A stretch of 51,163 nucleotides of DNA. Source: Geminicoccus sp036263595 (GTDB lineage Bacteria; Pseudomonadota; Alphaproteobacteria; Geminicoccales; Geminicoccaceae). The position numbers and the translations under genes are program-made. The stretch spans positions 1 through 51,163 of the forward strand of contig NZ_DATAGQ010000145.1 of the NCBI RefSeq assembly GCF_036263595.1. The letters run 5' to 3'. A model generated the notes under the pieces. That model worked only from the letters and a program-made list of their open reading frames with translations, was not told where the DNA came from and did not search any database. Of the stretch, positions 25,481 to 33,878 are shown piece after piece. Numbering within the stretch: the first letter of the stretch is position 1; every line of letters starts with the position of its first letter.

Positions 25481-26102
25481 CGAGACGCTCGAACTGGCCG
25501 GTCGGTAGGCAGGTGGTGCCTTTCTCGAACGAGCCAGTCTCGCCGGATCGGAAGTCGATCATCCTTTGCTCGTCCTCCCCGTTCTCGGCGGACAGGCTAC
25601 GGGTGACCACATAGGTCGCGTGGCCGGTGACCCGCGTATTGTTGTTGCCGACAGGCTCGACCTGCACTGCCAAGAAGCCGTCCAGGGTGACGCGGCGTTC
25701 CAGCTGCAATGTCTGGTCACCTCGCCGGACGGCAATGGTGGCTCGCTCGGCAGCTCCACCGACTCGTTTGGGCGACGCCCGCTGGCCCTGCTCGAAACTG
25801 AAGATCCAGCCGCAGTCGATCCAGGGCGTGGCCTTGCCGCTATAGGTCGCCGCCACGACTCCCGACGTCGTCGTGGCCACGAGGCTCAGGCCGGCTCGCT
25901 TGAGATTCGATCGGATCCGCTCCAGCACCTTGTCCGGCGGCAGGGCGACGGTCAGATCGATCGGCAGGGAAGCCCGGCCCGCGGGTTTCACGTAGGTCAG
26001 GACCTTGGGTCGCTGCTGGGCTTGCGCCGGCACCCAGAACAGTGCCGCCGCAAGCACGACCAGAAACCGCCGATGCCTAGCGCAGGTCGTCATGCTGCTC
26101 AT
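25452..26102 (-). CDS. exported protein of unknown function, 216 aa
   Basis: The start is ATG 26102, overlapping the stop of the previous gene as TGATG; a longer frame to 26168 is only a repeat-rich shadow. Residues 1-30 are a Sec signal (RRFLVVLAAALFWVPAQAQQ, cut after AQA). The mature part has alternating beta and helix: TVALPPDKVLERIRSNLKRA, GLSLVATTTSGVVAATYSGK, and FLAVQVEPVGNNNTRVTGHA. The pattern of helix-grip strands resembles small periplasmic BamC-like or START-type lipoproteins, but there is no lipobox. Two Cys at about 97 and 203 may pair in the periplasm. It is co-transcribed with the 26428 gene. Function unknown. Confidence 0.65.
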   Translation of the reverse strand: MSSMTTCARHRRFLVVLAAALFWVPAQAQQRPKVLTYVKPAGRASLPIDLTVALPPDKVLERIRSNLKRAGLSLVATTTSGVVAATYSGKATPWIDCGWIFSFEQGQRASPKRVGGAAERATIAVRRGDQTLQLERRVTLDGFLAVQVEPVGNNNTRVTGHATYVVTRSLSAENGEDEQRMIDFRSGETGSFEKGTTCLPTGQFERLVIQGLPKAP

Positions 26103-26428
26103 CAGTACAGATCGGCCGTGGCCAATGCACCGGCCGCGGCCAATGCACCGGCTGCAGGCTCTGGCCATTCATCTTCGAGGGCGACGTTGCCCACCCTGCT
26201 CCTCTCCACGAGCATGCGGAACGCCTCGCTGGCAAATCGTCCAACCGGGTAGGCCTCAAGATAGGACTGATACGCTTCCGTCGTGTCGGCCGCCTTTGCC
26301 TCCAGCCAAAACCTATCCTCCGCCGATAGTTCGATGCTGCTTTCCTGGGCGTGGGCGATGCTGCCGGTTGCAAGCGCTCCGATCAGCAAGGCTCGCACCG
26401 CCGCGTAGTATAGTTTTAGGCGCTTCAC
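26102..26428 (-). CDS. small exported protein with a caspase-linked FW/YLxxYPxG repeat, 108 aa
   Basis: The start is ATG 26428 (MKRLKLYYAAVRALLIGALA), a Sec signal cut near SIAHAQ. Residues 33-75 (DRFWLEAKAADTTEAYQSYL, then EAYPVGRFASEAFRMLVERS) match the short helical repeat EFWxxxxxSxxxxxYxxYLxxYPxGxFAxxA found after caspase-like, Sel1 and SPOR proteins, usually taken as a protein-binding helix pair. The tail is alanine-rich, coded by an 18-bp tandem repeat. It ends overlapping the start of the next gene, so the two are translated together. It is probably a periplasmic scaffold piece; partner unknown. Confidence 0.65.
   Translation of the reverse strand: MKRLKLYYAAVRALLIGALATGSIAHAQESSIELSAEDRFWLEAKAADTTEAYQSYLEAYPVGRFASEAFRMLVERSRVGNVALEDEWPEPAAGALAAAGALATADLY
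26120..26155. repeat. 18-bp tandem duplication in coding DNA
   Basis: Two copies of GGCCAATGCACCGGCYGC (26120-26137 and 26138-26155) differ at a single base and encode the AAGALA repeat at the end of the 108-aa exported protein. Being in-frame multiples of three, copy number could change without breaking the gene. Confidence 0.8.
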
Positions 26429-26563
26429 GAGCCTTGTATTCCACTAGAGGGGGACGAAGCGATGGTCACACTCCGGAGCTAGTCTCCTTAGCGGATAGCG
26501 CTGCGTCAAGCTACATGAACAGTCTGTAACCAAAGACCGGATCATCCACCGTACCCAGGTCCC

Positions 26564-27793
26564 TCACCGTATCAGCAGCGAGGCTAGGCTTCTGGCGACC
26601 ACACGAGTCGCAGCGTGAAGGTCGGCGAGCACGAGCTTTTCGTCGGCACGGTGCGCATTCGCCTCGAGCAGGTCGCGCGGCCCGGCGCCATAGAGCACGC
26701 AGGGCACGCCAGCCTCGGCATAGTGCCGCCCATCCGTGTAGAGCGGAATGCCAGCCGAGGCGACCTGGATGCCCATTACCTCTGTGGCCTGGGCGACCAG
26801 CGCCTCGATCAGTTTGGTGGCGCCAGGGAGCTGGGTGAGAGGACGAGCAAGCAGGATGCGGCGGATCCGCACGCTGATACCGGGATATTTCTGGGCGGCA
26901 CTTTCAATGAGCCTGCGCAATTCGGCTTCGACATCGTCCGGTACTTCCTCGGGGATCATCCGCCGGTCCAGGCGAAGCAGGACGCGGTCCGGCACCACGT
27001 TCGTGTTGATGCCCCCCGAGATCAGTCCGACGACCAGGGTCGGCGCTTCGATGCCCTTCACCTTGGACCGGCGCGTCTGCAGCGACTTGCGGGACGCATA
27101 TAGAGCCGTCAGCACGCCGTTCGCTGCCTCGAGCGCATCGAAGCCGGTATCGGGGCGGGCGGCATGGGCCGAGCGTCCGAGCAACTCGACTCCCAGATGA
27201 AGGCAACCATTATGGGCGGTCACGACCGAGTAGGCGAAGCCCGCGCCGATGGCGAGGTCAGGCCGGCTCAGGCCGGTTTCGAGCAGCCGCTTGGGGCCGA
27301 TTTCACCGCCCGCCTCCTCGTCGTAGGTGAAATGGAGCTCGACTGTGCCGGCGATGTTCCCGGCGACCTCCTGCAGGGCGAGGAGCGCGAAGGTGTAGGT
27401 CGCGAAGTCCGACTTGGAGACCGCGACGCCTCGCCCATACATGACGCCATCCACAACCTCGGCACCGTACGGATCCTTGGTCCATCCCTCGCCCGGCGGA
27501 ACGACGTCCCCATGGGCGTTAAGTGCAATGGTAGGACCGTCGCCAAACTTGCGACGTACGATCAGGTTGGAGGCCGATACCATGCCATTGGCCTGGACGA
27601 CCGAGGCCGGCACCAGGTCCACCTCCACCGGAAGGCCCAGATCCTCCAGCAGTTCCTTGGTGCGGGCGGCAAGGGGCGCGCAGTCCCCCTTTGGATTGTC
27701 GGACGGGACCTTCACGAGTTCGGCGAGAAAGGCCTCCGCCCGAGGTCGACTGGCTTCTAGGAACGTGTCGATGGTGTCGAAGATGGAAGTCAT
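26564..27793 (-). CDS. M20-family deacylase (ArgE/DapE type), 409 aa
   Basis: The start is ATG 27793, overlapping the stop of the upstream amidohydrolase as ATGA. The metal site is partly visible: H94 and D96 in NAHGDVV, and the E159-E160 pair in YDEEAGGEIGP. The bridging Asp of the usual GRGAxDxKG is replaced, since the segment reads YGRGVAVSKSDFATY; D129 may substitute. It would deacylate an N-acyl or carbamoyl amino acid or ureido acid. Its place after allantoinase and an allantoate-type amidohydrolase suggests ureidoglycolate, ureidoglycine or a carbamoyl amino acid as substrate, which is inference. Cytoplasmic. Last gene of the minus-strand operon. Confidence 0.8.
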   Translation of the reverse strand: MTSIFDTIDTFLEASRPRAEAFLAELVKVPSDNPKGDCAPLAARTKELLEDLGLPVEVDLVPASVVQANGMVSASNLIVRRKFGDGPTIALNAHGDVVPPGEGWTKDPYGAEVVDGVMYGRGVAVSKSDFATYTFALLALQEVAGNIAGTVELHFTYDEEAGGEIGPKRLLETGLSRPDLAIGAGFAYSVVTAHNGCLHLGVELLGRSAHAARPDTGFDALEAANGVLTALYASRKSLQTRRSKVKGIEAPTLVVGLISGGINTNVVPDRVLLRLDRRMIPEEVPDDVEAELRRLIESAAQKYPGISVRIRRILLARPLTQLPGATKLIEALVAQATEVMGIQVASAGIPLYTDGRHYAEAGVPCVLYGAGPRDLLEANAHRADEKLVLADLHAATRVVARSLASLLIR

Positions 27794-29034
27794 GACGATG
27801 CCTCAGGGGGAATGAGGTCGCGCAGGACGCGCAGCAGGACCCGCACGGCGACGTCCGCGTCCTCGACCGTGATGCTCTCGAGGGGATTGTGGCTGATGCC
27901 CGACTTGCAGCGGACGAACAGCATCGCGGCCGGGCAGCATTCCGCCATGGCCATGGCGTCGTGCCCCGCTCCACTCGCCAGATACTTCACTGGCAGGCCT
28001 TCCGCACGCAGTGCCTGGGCGAGCCAGCGCTGCAGGCGCGGCGCACAGGCCATGGCGCGCTGATCATGTTCGCGGCCGATCGAACAGGCGAGCCCGCGGC
28101 TCGCGGCGATCCGCTGGATACCCTGCACGACCTCACTGGCCGCCTGGCCCCGGATCAGGTCGTTCGGCGCACGCAGGTCGACCGTGAACAGGACACGGCC
28201 CGGAATGACGTTCACCGCGCCGGGCTGCGCGTCGATGCGGCCAACGGTGCCCACGAGCTCGGGAACGGCGGCACAGCGCCGCTCGACGAACAGGATCATC
28301 TCGGCAGCACCGGCCAAGGCGTCGCGCCGGTGACCCATGGGCACGGTTCCGGCGTGGCCGGCCATGCCGTCGAGGCAGACGACCATGCGCGATTGACCCT
28401 GGATGGCCGTCACGATGCCCACTGCCCGATCCTCCGCCTCAAGGACCGGGCCTTGCTCGATATGGACTTCCAGGAAGCCCCGGATCGATCCTTGGGAATA
28501 GGCCGCTTCCCCCAGCCGGTCCGGATCGCCGCCAAAGGCGCGCAGCGCGTCGGCGAGGCTCGTACCGTCCCGGTCCCGCACCTCGAACACGGCCGGATCG
28601 AGCGTGCCGCAGATCGCCCGCGATCCCAGGAACGTCGTAGTGAACCGCACGCCCTCCTCGTCGCAGAACGCCACGACGTCGATGGGAAACGGCAGCCTGT
28701 CCCCCTGCTGGTGAAGGGCATGCACCGCGTCGATGCCGCTCAAGATGCCCAGAGGCCCGTCATAGCGCCCGGCAGCCACGACGCTGTCGATGTGAGAGCC
28801 AATCAGAAGAGCCGGTGCGTCCGGGTCGTCGCCCTCGTACCGTCCGATCAGGTTGCCGATCACATCGACGCGGGTGATCATCCCCGCCTCGTGCATCCAT
28901 GCCCTGACCTGTTCCAGCGCCTGACGGTGCGCCGGGGTGAACGGCAGGCGGGTGAGCCGGTCCGAGTCGGAGGAAATCCGACCGAGCTGGTCGAGCCTCG
29001 CCATCAGCCTTGGGCCGAACCGGAGGTCGGTCAT
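27790..29034 (-). CDS. allantoate amidohydrolase / N-carbamoyl-amino-acid hydrolase family, 414 aa
   Basis: The start is ATG 29034, overlapping the allantoinase stop as ATGA; the longer frame upstream is a shadow. A Zn/Mn hydrolase of the M20/AllC/HyuC group: metal ligands H81 (GSHIDSV), D92 (RYDGPLG), the E126-E127 pair (CDEEGVR) and HIEQGP near 193, followed by the dimerisation domain (DGMAGHAGTVPMGHRRDALA) and the second metal His near the end (SGISHNP). AllC releases ammonia and CO2 from allantoate to give ureidoglycine. HyuC cleaves N-carbamoyl-L-amino acids. Context (PuuE, hydantoin racemase, glycerate kinase) favours allantoate but does not exclude carbamoyl amino acids. Confidence 0.82.
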   Translation of the reverse strand: MTDLRFGPRLMARLDQLGRISSDSDRLTRLPFTPAHRQALEQVRAWMHEAGMITRVDVIGNLIGRYEGDDPDAPALLIGSHIDSVVAAGRYDGPLGILSGIDAVHALHQQGDRLPFPIDVVAFCDEEGVRFTTTFLGSRAICGTLDPAVFEVRDRDGTSLADALRAFGGDPDRLGEAAYSQGSIRGFLEVHIEQGPVLEAEDRAVGIVTAIQGQSRMVVCLDGMAGHAGTVPMGHRRDALAGAAEMILFVERRCAAVPELVGTVGRIDAQPGAVNVIPGRVLFTVDLRAPNDLIRGQAASEVVQGIQRIAASRGLACSIGREHDQRAMACAPRLQRWLAQALRAEGLPVKYLASGAGHDAMAMAECCPAAMLFVRCKSGISHNPLESITVEDADVAVRVLLRVLRDLIPPEASS

Positions 29035-29939
29035 GCCGGGGGATGCCGGGCCAGCCAGTGCTCGGCGATGTCGATCCGGCGGGTGACCCACACCTTCTCG
29101 TGCCCCTGGACATGGTCCAGGAAGCGGGCAAGCGCCGCGGCACGCCCGGGGCGCCCGGCCAGCCGGCAGTGCAGGCCGATCGACATCATCTTGGGCGCGC
29201 CCCGGCGGCCCTCCTCGTAGAGCACGTCGAAGCTGTCCTTGAGGTAGGTCAGAAACTGCTCGCCGGTGTTGAAGCCCTGGTTGGTCGCAAAGCGCATGTC
29301 GTTGGCGTCCAGCGTGTAGGGGATCACCAGCTGGTCGTGGCGGCCCACCTGCACGTAGTAGGGCAGGTCGTCCGCATAAGAGTCGGCGAAATAGTCGAAG
29401 CCGCCTTCGGCGCAGACCAGGGGCAGCGTGTTCGGGCTGCAACGGCCGAGATACCAGCCTCTCGGGCGGCTTCCGGTCACGGCCGCATGGACGTCGATTG
29501 CAAGGCGCATGTGCTCGCGCTCGATCTCTAGCGGGACGTGCTGGTAGTCGATCCAGCGGTAGCCGTGGGTGGCGATCTCCCACTCGGCTTCCTTCATGGC
29601 GGCCACCGCCTCGGGATGCCGGGAGAGCGCCATCGCCACACCGTACACGGTGAGCGGCAGGTCGCGCTCGGTGAACAGGCGGAACAGGCGCCAGAAACCC
29701 GCCCGTGACCCATACTCGTAGATCGATTCCATGTTCATGTGGCGGGCACCGGCGATCGGCTGTGCGCCCACAATCTCGGACAGGAAGGCCTCGGAAGCAG
29801 GATCGCCGTGGAGGACGCAGTTCTCACCGCCCTCCTCGTAGTTCAGCACGAACTGCACGGCGATATGGGCGCCGTCCGGCCAGTCGGCGAACGGAACCGA
29901 GCGGCCATAGCCCACCATATCGCGCGGATAGAGGTTCAA
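29031..29939 (-). CDS. puuE: allantoinase of the PuuE (polysaccharide-deacetylase-fold) type, 302 aa
   Basis: I put the start at TTG 29939, six bases after GGGGGGAG, giving MNLYPRDMVGYGRSVPFADW as in typical PuuE proteins; the frame runs to 30041 but that part is not conserved-looking. Key words are VQFVLNYEEGGENCVLHGD, ARHMNMESIYEYGSRAGFWR, EWEIATHGYRWIDYQ, RGWYLGRCSPNT and YYVQVGRHDQLVIPYTLDAN. PuuE hydrolyses S-allantoin to allantoate without the metal centre of classical allantoinases. First gene of a three-gene operon with ATGA junctions; its promoter faces the racemase gene across a short divergent gap. Confidence 0.88.
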   Translation of the reverse strand: MNLYPRDMVGYGRSVPFADWPDGAHIAVQFVLNYEEGGENCVLHGDPASEAFLSEIVGAQPIAGARHMNMESIYEYGSRAGFWRLFRLFTERDLPLTVYGVAMALSRHPEAVAAMKEAEWEIATHGYRWIDYQHVPLEIEREHMRLAIDVHAAVTGSRPRGWYLGRCSPNTLPLVCAEGGFDYFADSYADDLPYYVQVGRHDQLVIPYTLDANDMRFATNQGFNTGEQFLTYLKDSFDVLYEEGRRGAPKMMSIGLHCRLAGRPGRAAALARFLDHVQGHEKVWVTRRIDIAEHWLARHPPA

Positions 29940-30073
29940 GGCGTCGCTCCCCCCGAGGTCGTCCCCGGCAGTTCTAGCGAAGTGCGGCCAGCACTCCCAG
30001 GGGCGATGACCAGCGTTGCGATCCGGCAGCGGCACCGTCAATCTCCGCCCGGTCGGCTGGACGAGGGAAGCAG
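29940..30073. promoter_or_regulatory. divergent promoter region of the two allantoin/hydantoin operons
   Basis: The allantoinase start (29939) and racemase start (30074) face each other over 134 bp, so both promoters lie here. The region is GC-rich and I cannot pick firm -35/-10 boxes or an operator. No regulator gene is adjacent, so control probably comes from elsewhere. Confidence 0.45.
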
Positions 30074-30808
30074 GTGCGCATCAAGGTCATCAACCCCAAC
30101 ACGACCGCGAGCATGACCGCCAAGATCGCGGCGGCGGCGCGGGCGATCGCCCTGCCCTCGACCGAGATCATCGCCGCCAGCGGCACGACCGGCCCCGCCT
30201 CGATCGAAGGCAACTACGACGAGGCGGTGGCGACGGTCGGCCTGCTGGAGGAGGTCCGACGGGGCGAAGCGCAGGGCTGCGACGGCTATGTCATCGCCTG
30301 CTTCGGCGACCCTGGACTGCTGGCGGCGCGCGAGATCGCAAGCGGCCCTGTGCTTGGCATCGCGGAGGCGGCCTTTCACGCTGCGTCGATGGTCGCCACG
30401 GGCTTCTCGGTGGTGACGACGCTCGGACGCTCCACGGTCATCTGCGAGCATCTCCTGCACCGCTACGGCTTCGAACGGATCTGCCGGCGGGTGCGGGCGA
30501 CCGATCTGCCGGTCCTGGAACTGGAGAACCCCCGGTCCGACAGCCGACGAATCATCACCGAGGAATGCCGGCGTGCCCTGGCCGAGGATCGCGCCGGTGC
30601 CATCGTGCTGGGCTGTGCGGGCATGGCCGACCTCGCACGCGACCTGTCGGACGAGCTGGGCGTACCGGTGATCGACGGAGTGGCCGTGGCGGTGACGATG
30701 GTGGAGGGCCTGGTGCGGCTGGGACTGAAGACCGCCAAGAACTTCGACCTCGCCTACCCCATCACCGGCAAGAGTTGGACCGGCCGGCTCGCGGACATGG
30801 CGCCATGA
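30074..30808 (+). CDS. hydantoin/allantoin racemase (Asp/Glu racemase superfamily), 244 aa
   Basis: The start is GTG 30074 with GAGG seven bases upstream (MRIKVINPNTTASMTAKIAA). The two catalytic cysteines of the family are C76 in ACFGDPGL and C181 in LGCAGMADL. INPNTT at the N terminus and FSVVTTL in the middle are typical of HyuE/HpxA. It would interconvert R- and S-allantoin, or D- and L-5-substituted hydantoins, so that the stereospecific PuuE or hydantoinase can use both forms. Cytoplasmic. Its stop overlaps the glycerate kinase start by four bases. Confidence 0.88.
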   Translation: MRIKVINPNTTASMTAKIAAAARAIALPSTEIIAASGTTGPASIEGNYDEAVATVGLLEEVRRGEAQGCDGYVIACFGDPGLLAAREIASGPVLGIAEAAFHAASMVATGFSVVTTLGRSTVICEHLLHRYGFERICRRVRATDLPVLELENPRSDSRRIITEECRRALAEDRAGAIVLGCAGMADLARDLSDELGVPVIDGVAVAVTMVEGLVRLGLKTAKNFDLAYPITGKSWTGRLADMAP

Positions 30809-32067
30809 GCATCGATCCAATCGCCTTCCTCCGCGGCCTGTTCGGCCAGGCGGTGCAGGCCGCCGACCCCCTGTTCGCCGTGCCGCCCCATCTGCCCCCG
30901 CCACCCAAGGGCCGCACGGTCGTGGTCGGCCTCGGCAAGGCGGCCGCGGTGATGGCCCAGGCGGTCGAGCGCCACTGGCCGGGGCCGATCGAGGGCGTGG
31001 TGGTCACCCGTGACGATCACGAGGCACCGACCGACCGGATCACCGTGCTGTCGGCCTCGCACCCGGTCCCGGACGAGCGGTCCGAGGCGGGAGCGAGGCG
31101 GCTGCTGGACGCGGTGGCCGGGCTGACGGCCGATGACCTCGTGCTCTGCCTGGTCTCGGGCGGCGGCTCGGCCTTGTGCGCCCTGCCGGCCCCGGGCCTG
31201 ACGCTCGCCGACAAGATCGCGGTCAACAAGGCGCTGCTGCGCTCGGGCGCCTCGATCGACGAGATGAACTGCGTGCGCAAGCACCTGTCCGGGTTCAAGG
31301 GCGGCCGGCTGGCGCGCGCGGCCGCCCCGGCGAAGCTGGTGGCGCTCCTGATCTCGGACGTGCCCGGCGACGACCCGGCGGTGATCGCGTCCGGGCCGAC
31401 CGTACCCGATCCCACCAGCTTCGCCGATGCGCTGGCCCTGGTCCGGCGCTACCGGCTGGACCTGCCCGACGCGGTGCGCCGGCACCTGGAGGAGGGAGCC
31501 GACGAGACGCCGAAGCCGGGCGACCCCGCCTTCGCCCATGTCGAGAACCGGCTGATCGCCGCCCCGCAGCGCTCGCTCGAGCGCGCCGCCGCGTTCGCCC
31601 GGGCCAAAGGGATCCGGCCCGTCCTGCTGGGCGACGCGCTGGAGGGCGAGGCACGCCAGGTCGCGACCGTGATGGCCGGGATCGCGCGCTCGGTGCGACG
31701 CCATGGCGAGCCGGTAGCGGCTCCCTGCGTGCTGCTGTCGGGTGGCGAGACTACCGTCACGGTGCACGGCAACGGGCGGGGCGGCCGGAACGTCGAGTTC
31801 CTGCTGGGCCTGGCGGTCGCGCTGCAGGGCGAGGCCGGCGTATACGGGATCGCCGGCGACACGGATGGGATCGACGGTGCGGAAGACGTGGCGGGTGCGG
31901 TGGTGACGCCGGACACGCTCGGGCGGGCAGCAGCACTCGGGCTCGACGCGCGGGCCATGCTCGACGACAACGATGCCCATAGCTTCTTCGAGAAGCTGGG
32001 CGACCAAGTGGTGACCGGACCGACGCTTACCAACGTCAACGACATCCGGGCCGTGCTGGTGATGTGA
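30805..32067 (+). CDS. glycerate 2-kinase, MOFRL family, 420 aa
   Basis: The start is ATG 30805, overlapping the racemase stop as ATGA. The N-terminal half carries VVGLGKAAAVMAQAVERHW and the phosphate loop LCLVSGGGSALCALPAPGLT (family SGGGSAL). The middle has MNCVRKHLSGFKGGRLAR and LISDVPGDDPAVIASGPT. The MOFRL domain near the end reads LLSGGETTVTVHGNGRGGRN and AGDTDGIDGAEDVAGAVVTP. It phosphorylates D-glycerate to 2-phosphoglycerate with ATP (GckA/TtuD class; older annotation hydroxypyruvate reductase). In an allantoin setting it is the exit step from glyoxylate through tartronate semialdehyde to central metabolism. Gcl and GlxR are not in the window. Confidence 0.9.
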   Translation: MSIDPIAFLRGLFGQAVQAADPLFAVPPHLPPPPKGRTVVVGLGKAAAVMAQAVERHWPGPIEGVVVTRDDHEAPTDRITVLSASHPVPDERSEAGARRLLDAVAGLTADDLVLCLVSGGGSALCALPAPGLTLADKIAVNKALLRSGASIDEMNCVRKHLSGFKGGRLARAAAPAKLVALLISDVPGDDPAVIASGPTVPDPTSFADALALVRRYRLDLPDAVRRHLEEGADETPKPGDPAFAHVENRLIAAPQRSLERAAAFARAKGIRPVLLGDALEGEARQVATVMAGIARSVRRHGEPVAAPCVLLSGGETTVTVHGNGRGGRNVEFLLGLAVALQGEAGVYGIAGDTDGIDGAEDVAGAVVTPDTLGRAAALGLDARAMLDDNDAHSFFEKLGDQVVTGPTLTNVNDIRAVLVM

Positions 32068-32079
32068 GGGGACGGGACG

Positions 32080-32700
32080 ATGGGGCTGTCGGTCTGGCTG
32101 GCGTTCGTGGCGACCGCGATCGGCATCCTGGTGATCCCGGGGCCGACCATCTCGCTGGTGATGTCCTATGCGCTGAGCCAGGGCTCGCGGGCGGCCGCCG
32201 CCATCGTGGCCGGCGTGGCCCTGGGCGACCTCACCGCCATGAGCCTGTCCCTGGTGGGCCTGGGCGCCCTGCTCGCGACCTCGGCGACGCTGTTCACGGC
32301 CCTCAAATGGATCGGCGCCACCTACCTCGTCTATCTCGGCATCAAGCTCTGGCGCGCCCCGCTCGAGGCTGCCGACACGACCGCTACGACCGTGCCGGCC
32401 AAGGTCATGTTCGGCCATGCCTGGCTGGTAACGGCGCTGAACCCGAAGAGCATCGTGTTCTTCGTGGCCTTCGTGCCCCAGTTCATCGACCCGCACCGCC
32501 CCTACCTGCCCCAGGCCCTGATCCTGATCGCGACCTTCGTCGTCCTGGCCGCCGCCAATGCCGGTGCCTATGCGCTGGTGGCGTCGCGCCTCAAGTCGGC
32601 CATCCGGCGGCCGTCCGTGCAGCGCTGGGTGAACCGGACCGGCGGCACGGTGCTCGTCGGTGCGGGGGTGGCGGCGGTGGCATGGAAGCGGACGGGGTGA
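32080..32700 (+). CDS. LysE/RhtB-family amino-acid exporter, 206 aa
   Basis: The start is ATG 32080, 12 bp after the kinase stop, preceded by GAGGGGACGGGACG. Six membrane helices are visible, beginning GLSVWLAFVATAIGILVIPG. The family word PGPTISLVMSYALSQGSRAA follows helix 1, then helix 3 (FTALKWIGATYLVYLGIKLW), LNPKSIVFFVAFVPQFIDP, and two C-terminal helices. Inner membrane; such proteins export amino acids or related compounds by proton exchange. Third gene of the racemase-kinase operon, so it may remove excess amino or carbamoyl amino acid made by the hydrolases; that is inference. Confidence 0.85.
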   Translation: MGLSVWLAFVATAIGILVIPGPTISLVMSYALSQGSRAAAAIVAGVALGDLTAMSLSLVGLGALLATSATLFTALKWIGATYLVYLGIKLWRAPLEAADTTATTVPAKVMFGHAWLVTALNPKSIVFFVAFVPQFIDPHRPYLPQALILIATFVVLAAANAGAYALVASRLKSAIRRPSVQRWVNRTGGTVLVGAGVAAVAWKRTG

Positions 32701-32724
32701 GCCAAACAGCCCTCCTACAGTGAT

Positions 32725-33783
32725 TCATCCACGCGGCACCGGCACCTCCACCCCTAGCCGCTCGGCCCATGGCATCAGCGCCGGCATGATTGAGGGATGG
32801 AGGACAGCACCTTCGGCCAGGGCCCGGCGCTTCTTCGACATGGCGGCTTGCCCTGGCAGGCGGACGCCTTCCACGCCCGGGCGGGGCGGGTTGGTGCGGC
32901 AGGCTTCAGCGATGTGGTCGATCTGGCGGTGGAACCCGGCAAGGCCCGCGAAGGCGGCGGGGTCGATGACCTGGACCCAGACCGAGGCGCCCCAGCCCTC
33001 GCCCGGATCGGCGCGGCCGAAGGCGGAAAGCCCCTGGGTCAGCGCCTCGATAGTCAGCGCCAGGCCGTAGCCCTTGTGGCCATGGTCGATCCCGCCGGTT
33101 GGCAGGATCGTGCCAGGCGGGTCGGTGGTGAAGACCTTGGGGTCGTTGGACGGCTGGCCGTCGGCGGTGAGCAGCCAGGGATGGTCGAAGGTCCTGCCCT
33201 CCGCGAGCAGGCGGTTGGACATGCCGTTCGTGGTGATCGAGGCGGACGTGTCGATCAGGATGGGATCGCCCGAGGTCGGGATGCCGAAGGCATAGGGGTC
33301 GGGAGTGAAGACCGGCCGGGTGCCGCCGAACGGTGCCACCGAGCAGACGTTCGGGTCGGAGCAGGCGATGTGGATGAGCAGGCCCTGCTCGGTGGCTTTC
33401 GGCAGATAGGTGGCCAGGCAGGCGATATGGTGGGCGCGGCGGATCGAGACTGCGCCGATGCCGGCCGTGCGCGCCATGGCGATGGCCTCGTCCACGGCCT
33501 TGGCCGTGAGCCAGACGCCCGGCAGGCGGCGGCCGTCCAGGGTCAGCGTCGCGGCCTTGCGGGCGATCTCCTCGGGCTCGCCGTCGGTCGCCATCGAGCC
33601 TTTCTGCACCTCGGCCAGATAGGGACCGGCCAGCGCCAGGCCATGGGTAGTGTGGCCCATCAGGTCGGCGTCGACCAGGAGACGGGCGGTCACCTCCGCC
33701 TTGTCCGGCGAGAAGCCTACCTTGCCGAACAGCGCGCCTGCAAACGCCACCAGTGCTTCCACCTCGAACCGATCCGCCGTCAC
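32725..33783 (-). CDS. malate/L-lactate/ureidoglycolate dehydrogenase family (Ldh/AllD), 352 aa
   Basis: The start is GTG 33783 with GGAGG seven bases upstream; the longer frame is not supported. A Ldh2/YlbC-type oxidoreductase with the non-Rossmann NAD(P) fold: VDADLMGHTTHGLA near the N terminus, the catalytic His region IRRAHHIACLATYLP, DPNVCSVAPFGGTRPVFTPD and DPYAFGIPTSGDPILIDTSA, and the C-terminal GIDHGHKGYGLALTIEALTQ. The family includes ureidoglycolate dehydrogenase (AllD), delta1-piperideine-2-carboxylate reductase and sulfolactate dehydrogenase. Convergent with the LysE gene (24 bp between stops); its neighbourhood makes AllD-like activity on ureidoglycolate the best guess. Confidence 0.82.
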   Translation of the reverse strand: MTADRFEVEALVAFAGALFGKVGFSPDKAEVTARLLVDADLMGHTTHGLALAGPYLAEVQKGSMATDGEPEEIARKAATLTLDGRRLPGVWLTAKAVDEAIAMARTAGIGAVSIRRAHHIACLATYLPKATEQGLLIHIACSDPNVCSVAPFGGTRPVFTPDPYAFGIPTSGDPILIDTSASITTNGMSNRLLAEGRTFDHPWLLTADGQPSNDPKVFTTDPPGTILPTGGIDHGHKGYGLALTIEALTQGLSAFGRADPGEGWGASVWVQVIDPAAFAGLAGFHRQIDHIAEACRTNPPRPGVEGVRLPGQAAMSKKRRALAEGAVLHPSIMPALMPWAERLGVEVPVPRG

Positions 33784-33826
33784 CCTGCCGTCCTCCAGCC
33801 GTTGCCGCGCCGAACCTAGGGAGTGC

Positions 33827-33854
33827 GCCGCCGCCGATCCAGCCCGGCGGCGGC
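33827..33854. terminator. 10-bp GC hairpin between the DUF2235 and Ldh genes
   Basis: GCCGCCGCCG (33827-33836) and its exact complement at 33845-33854 enclose an eight-base loop. It lies between the DUF2235 stop and the Ldh start, on the path from one to the other. No uridine run follows, so termination would be weak or rho-assisted. Confidence 0.45.
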
Positions 33855-33878
33855 ACCCCATGGGAAATGCTCCCGCGG

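Noticed and set aside
30754..32496. 580-aa minus-strand open frame
   Set aside because: It lies antisense to the glycerate kinase and LysE genes, which are in full motif agreement.
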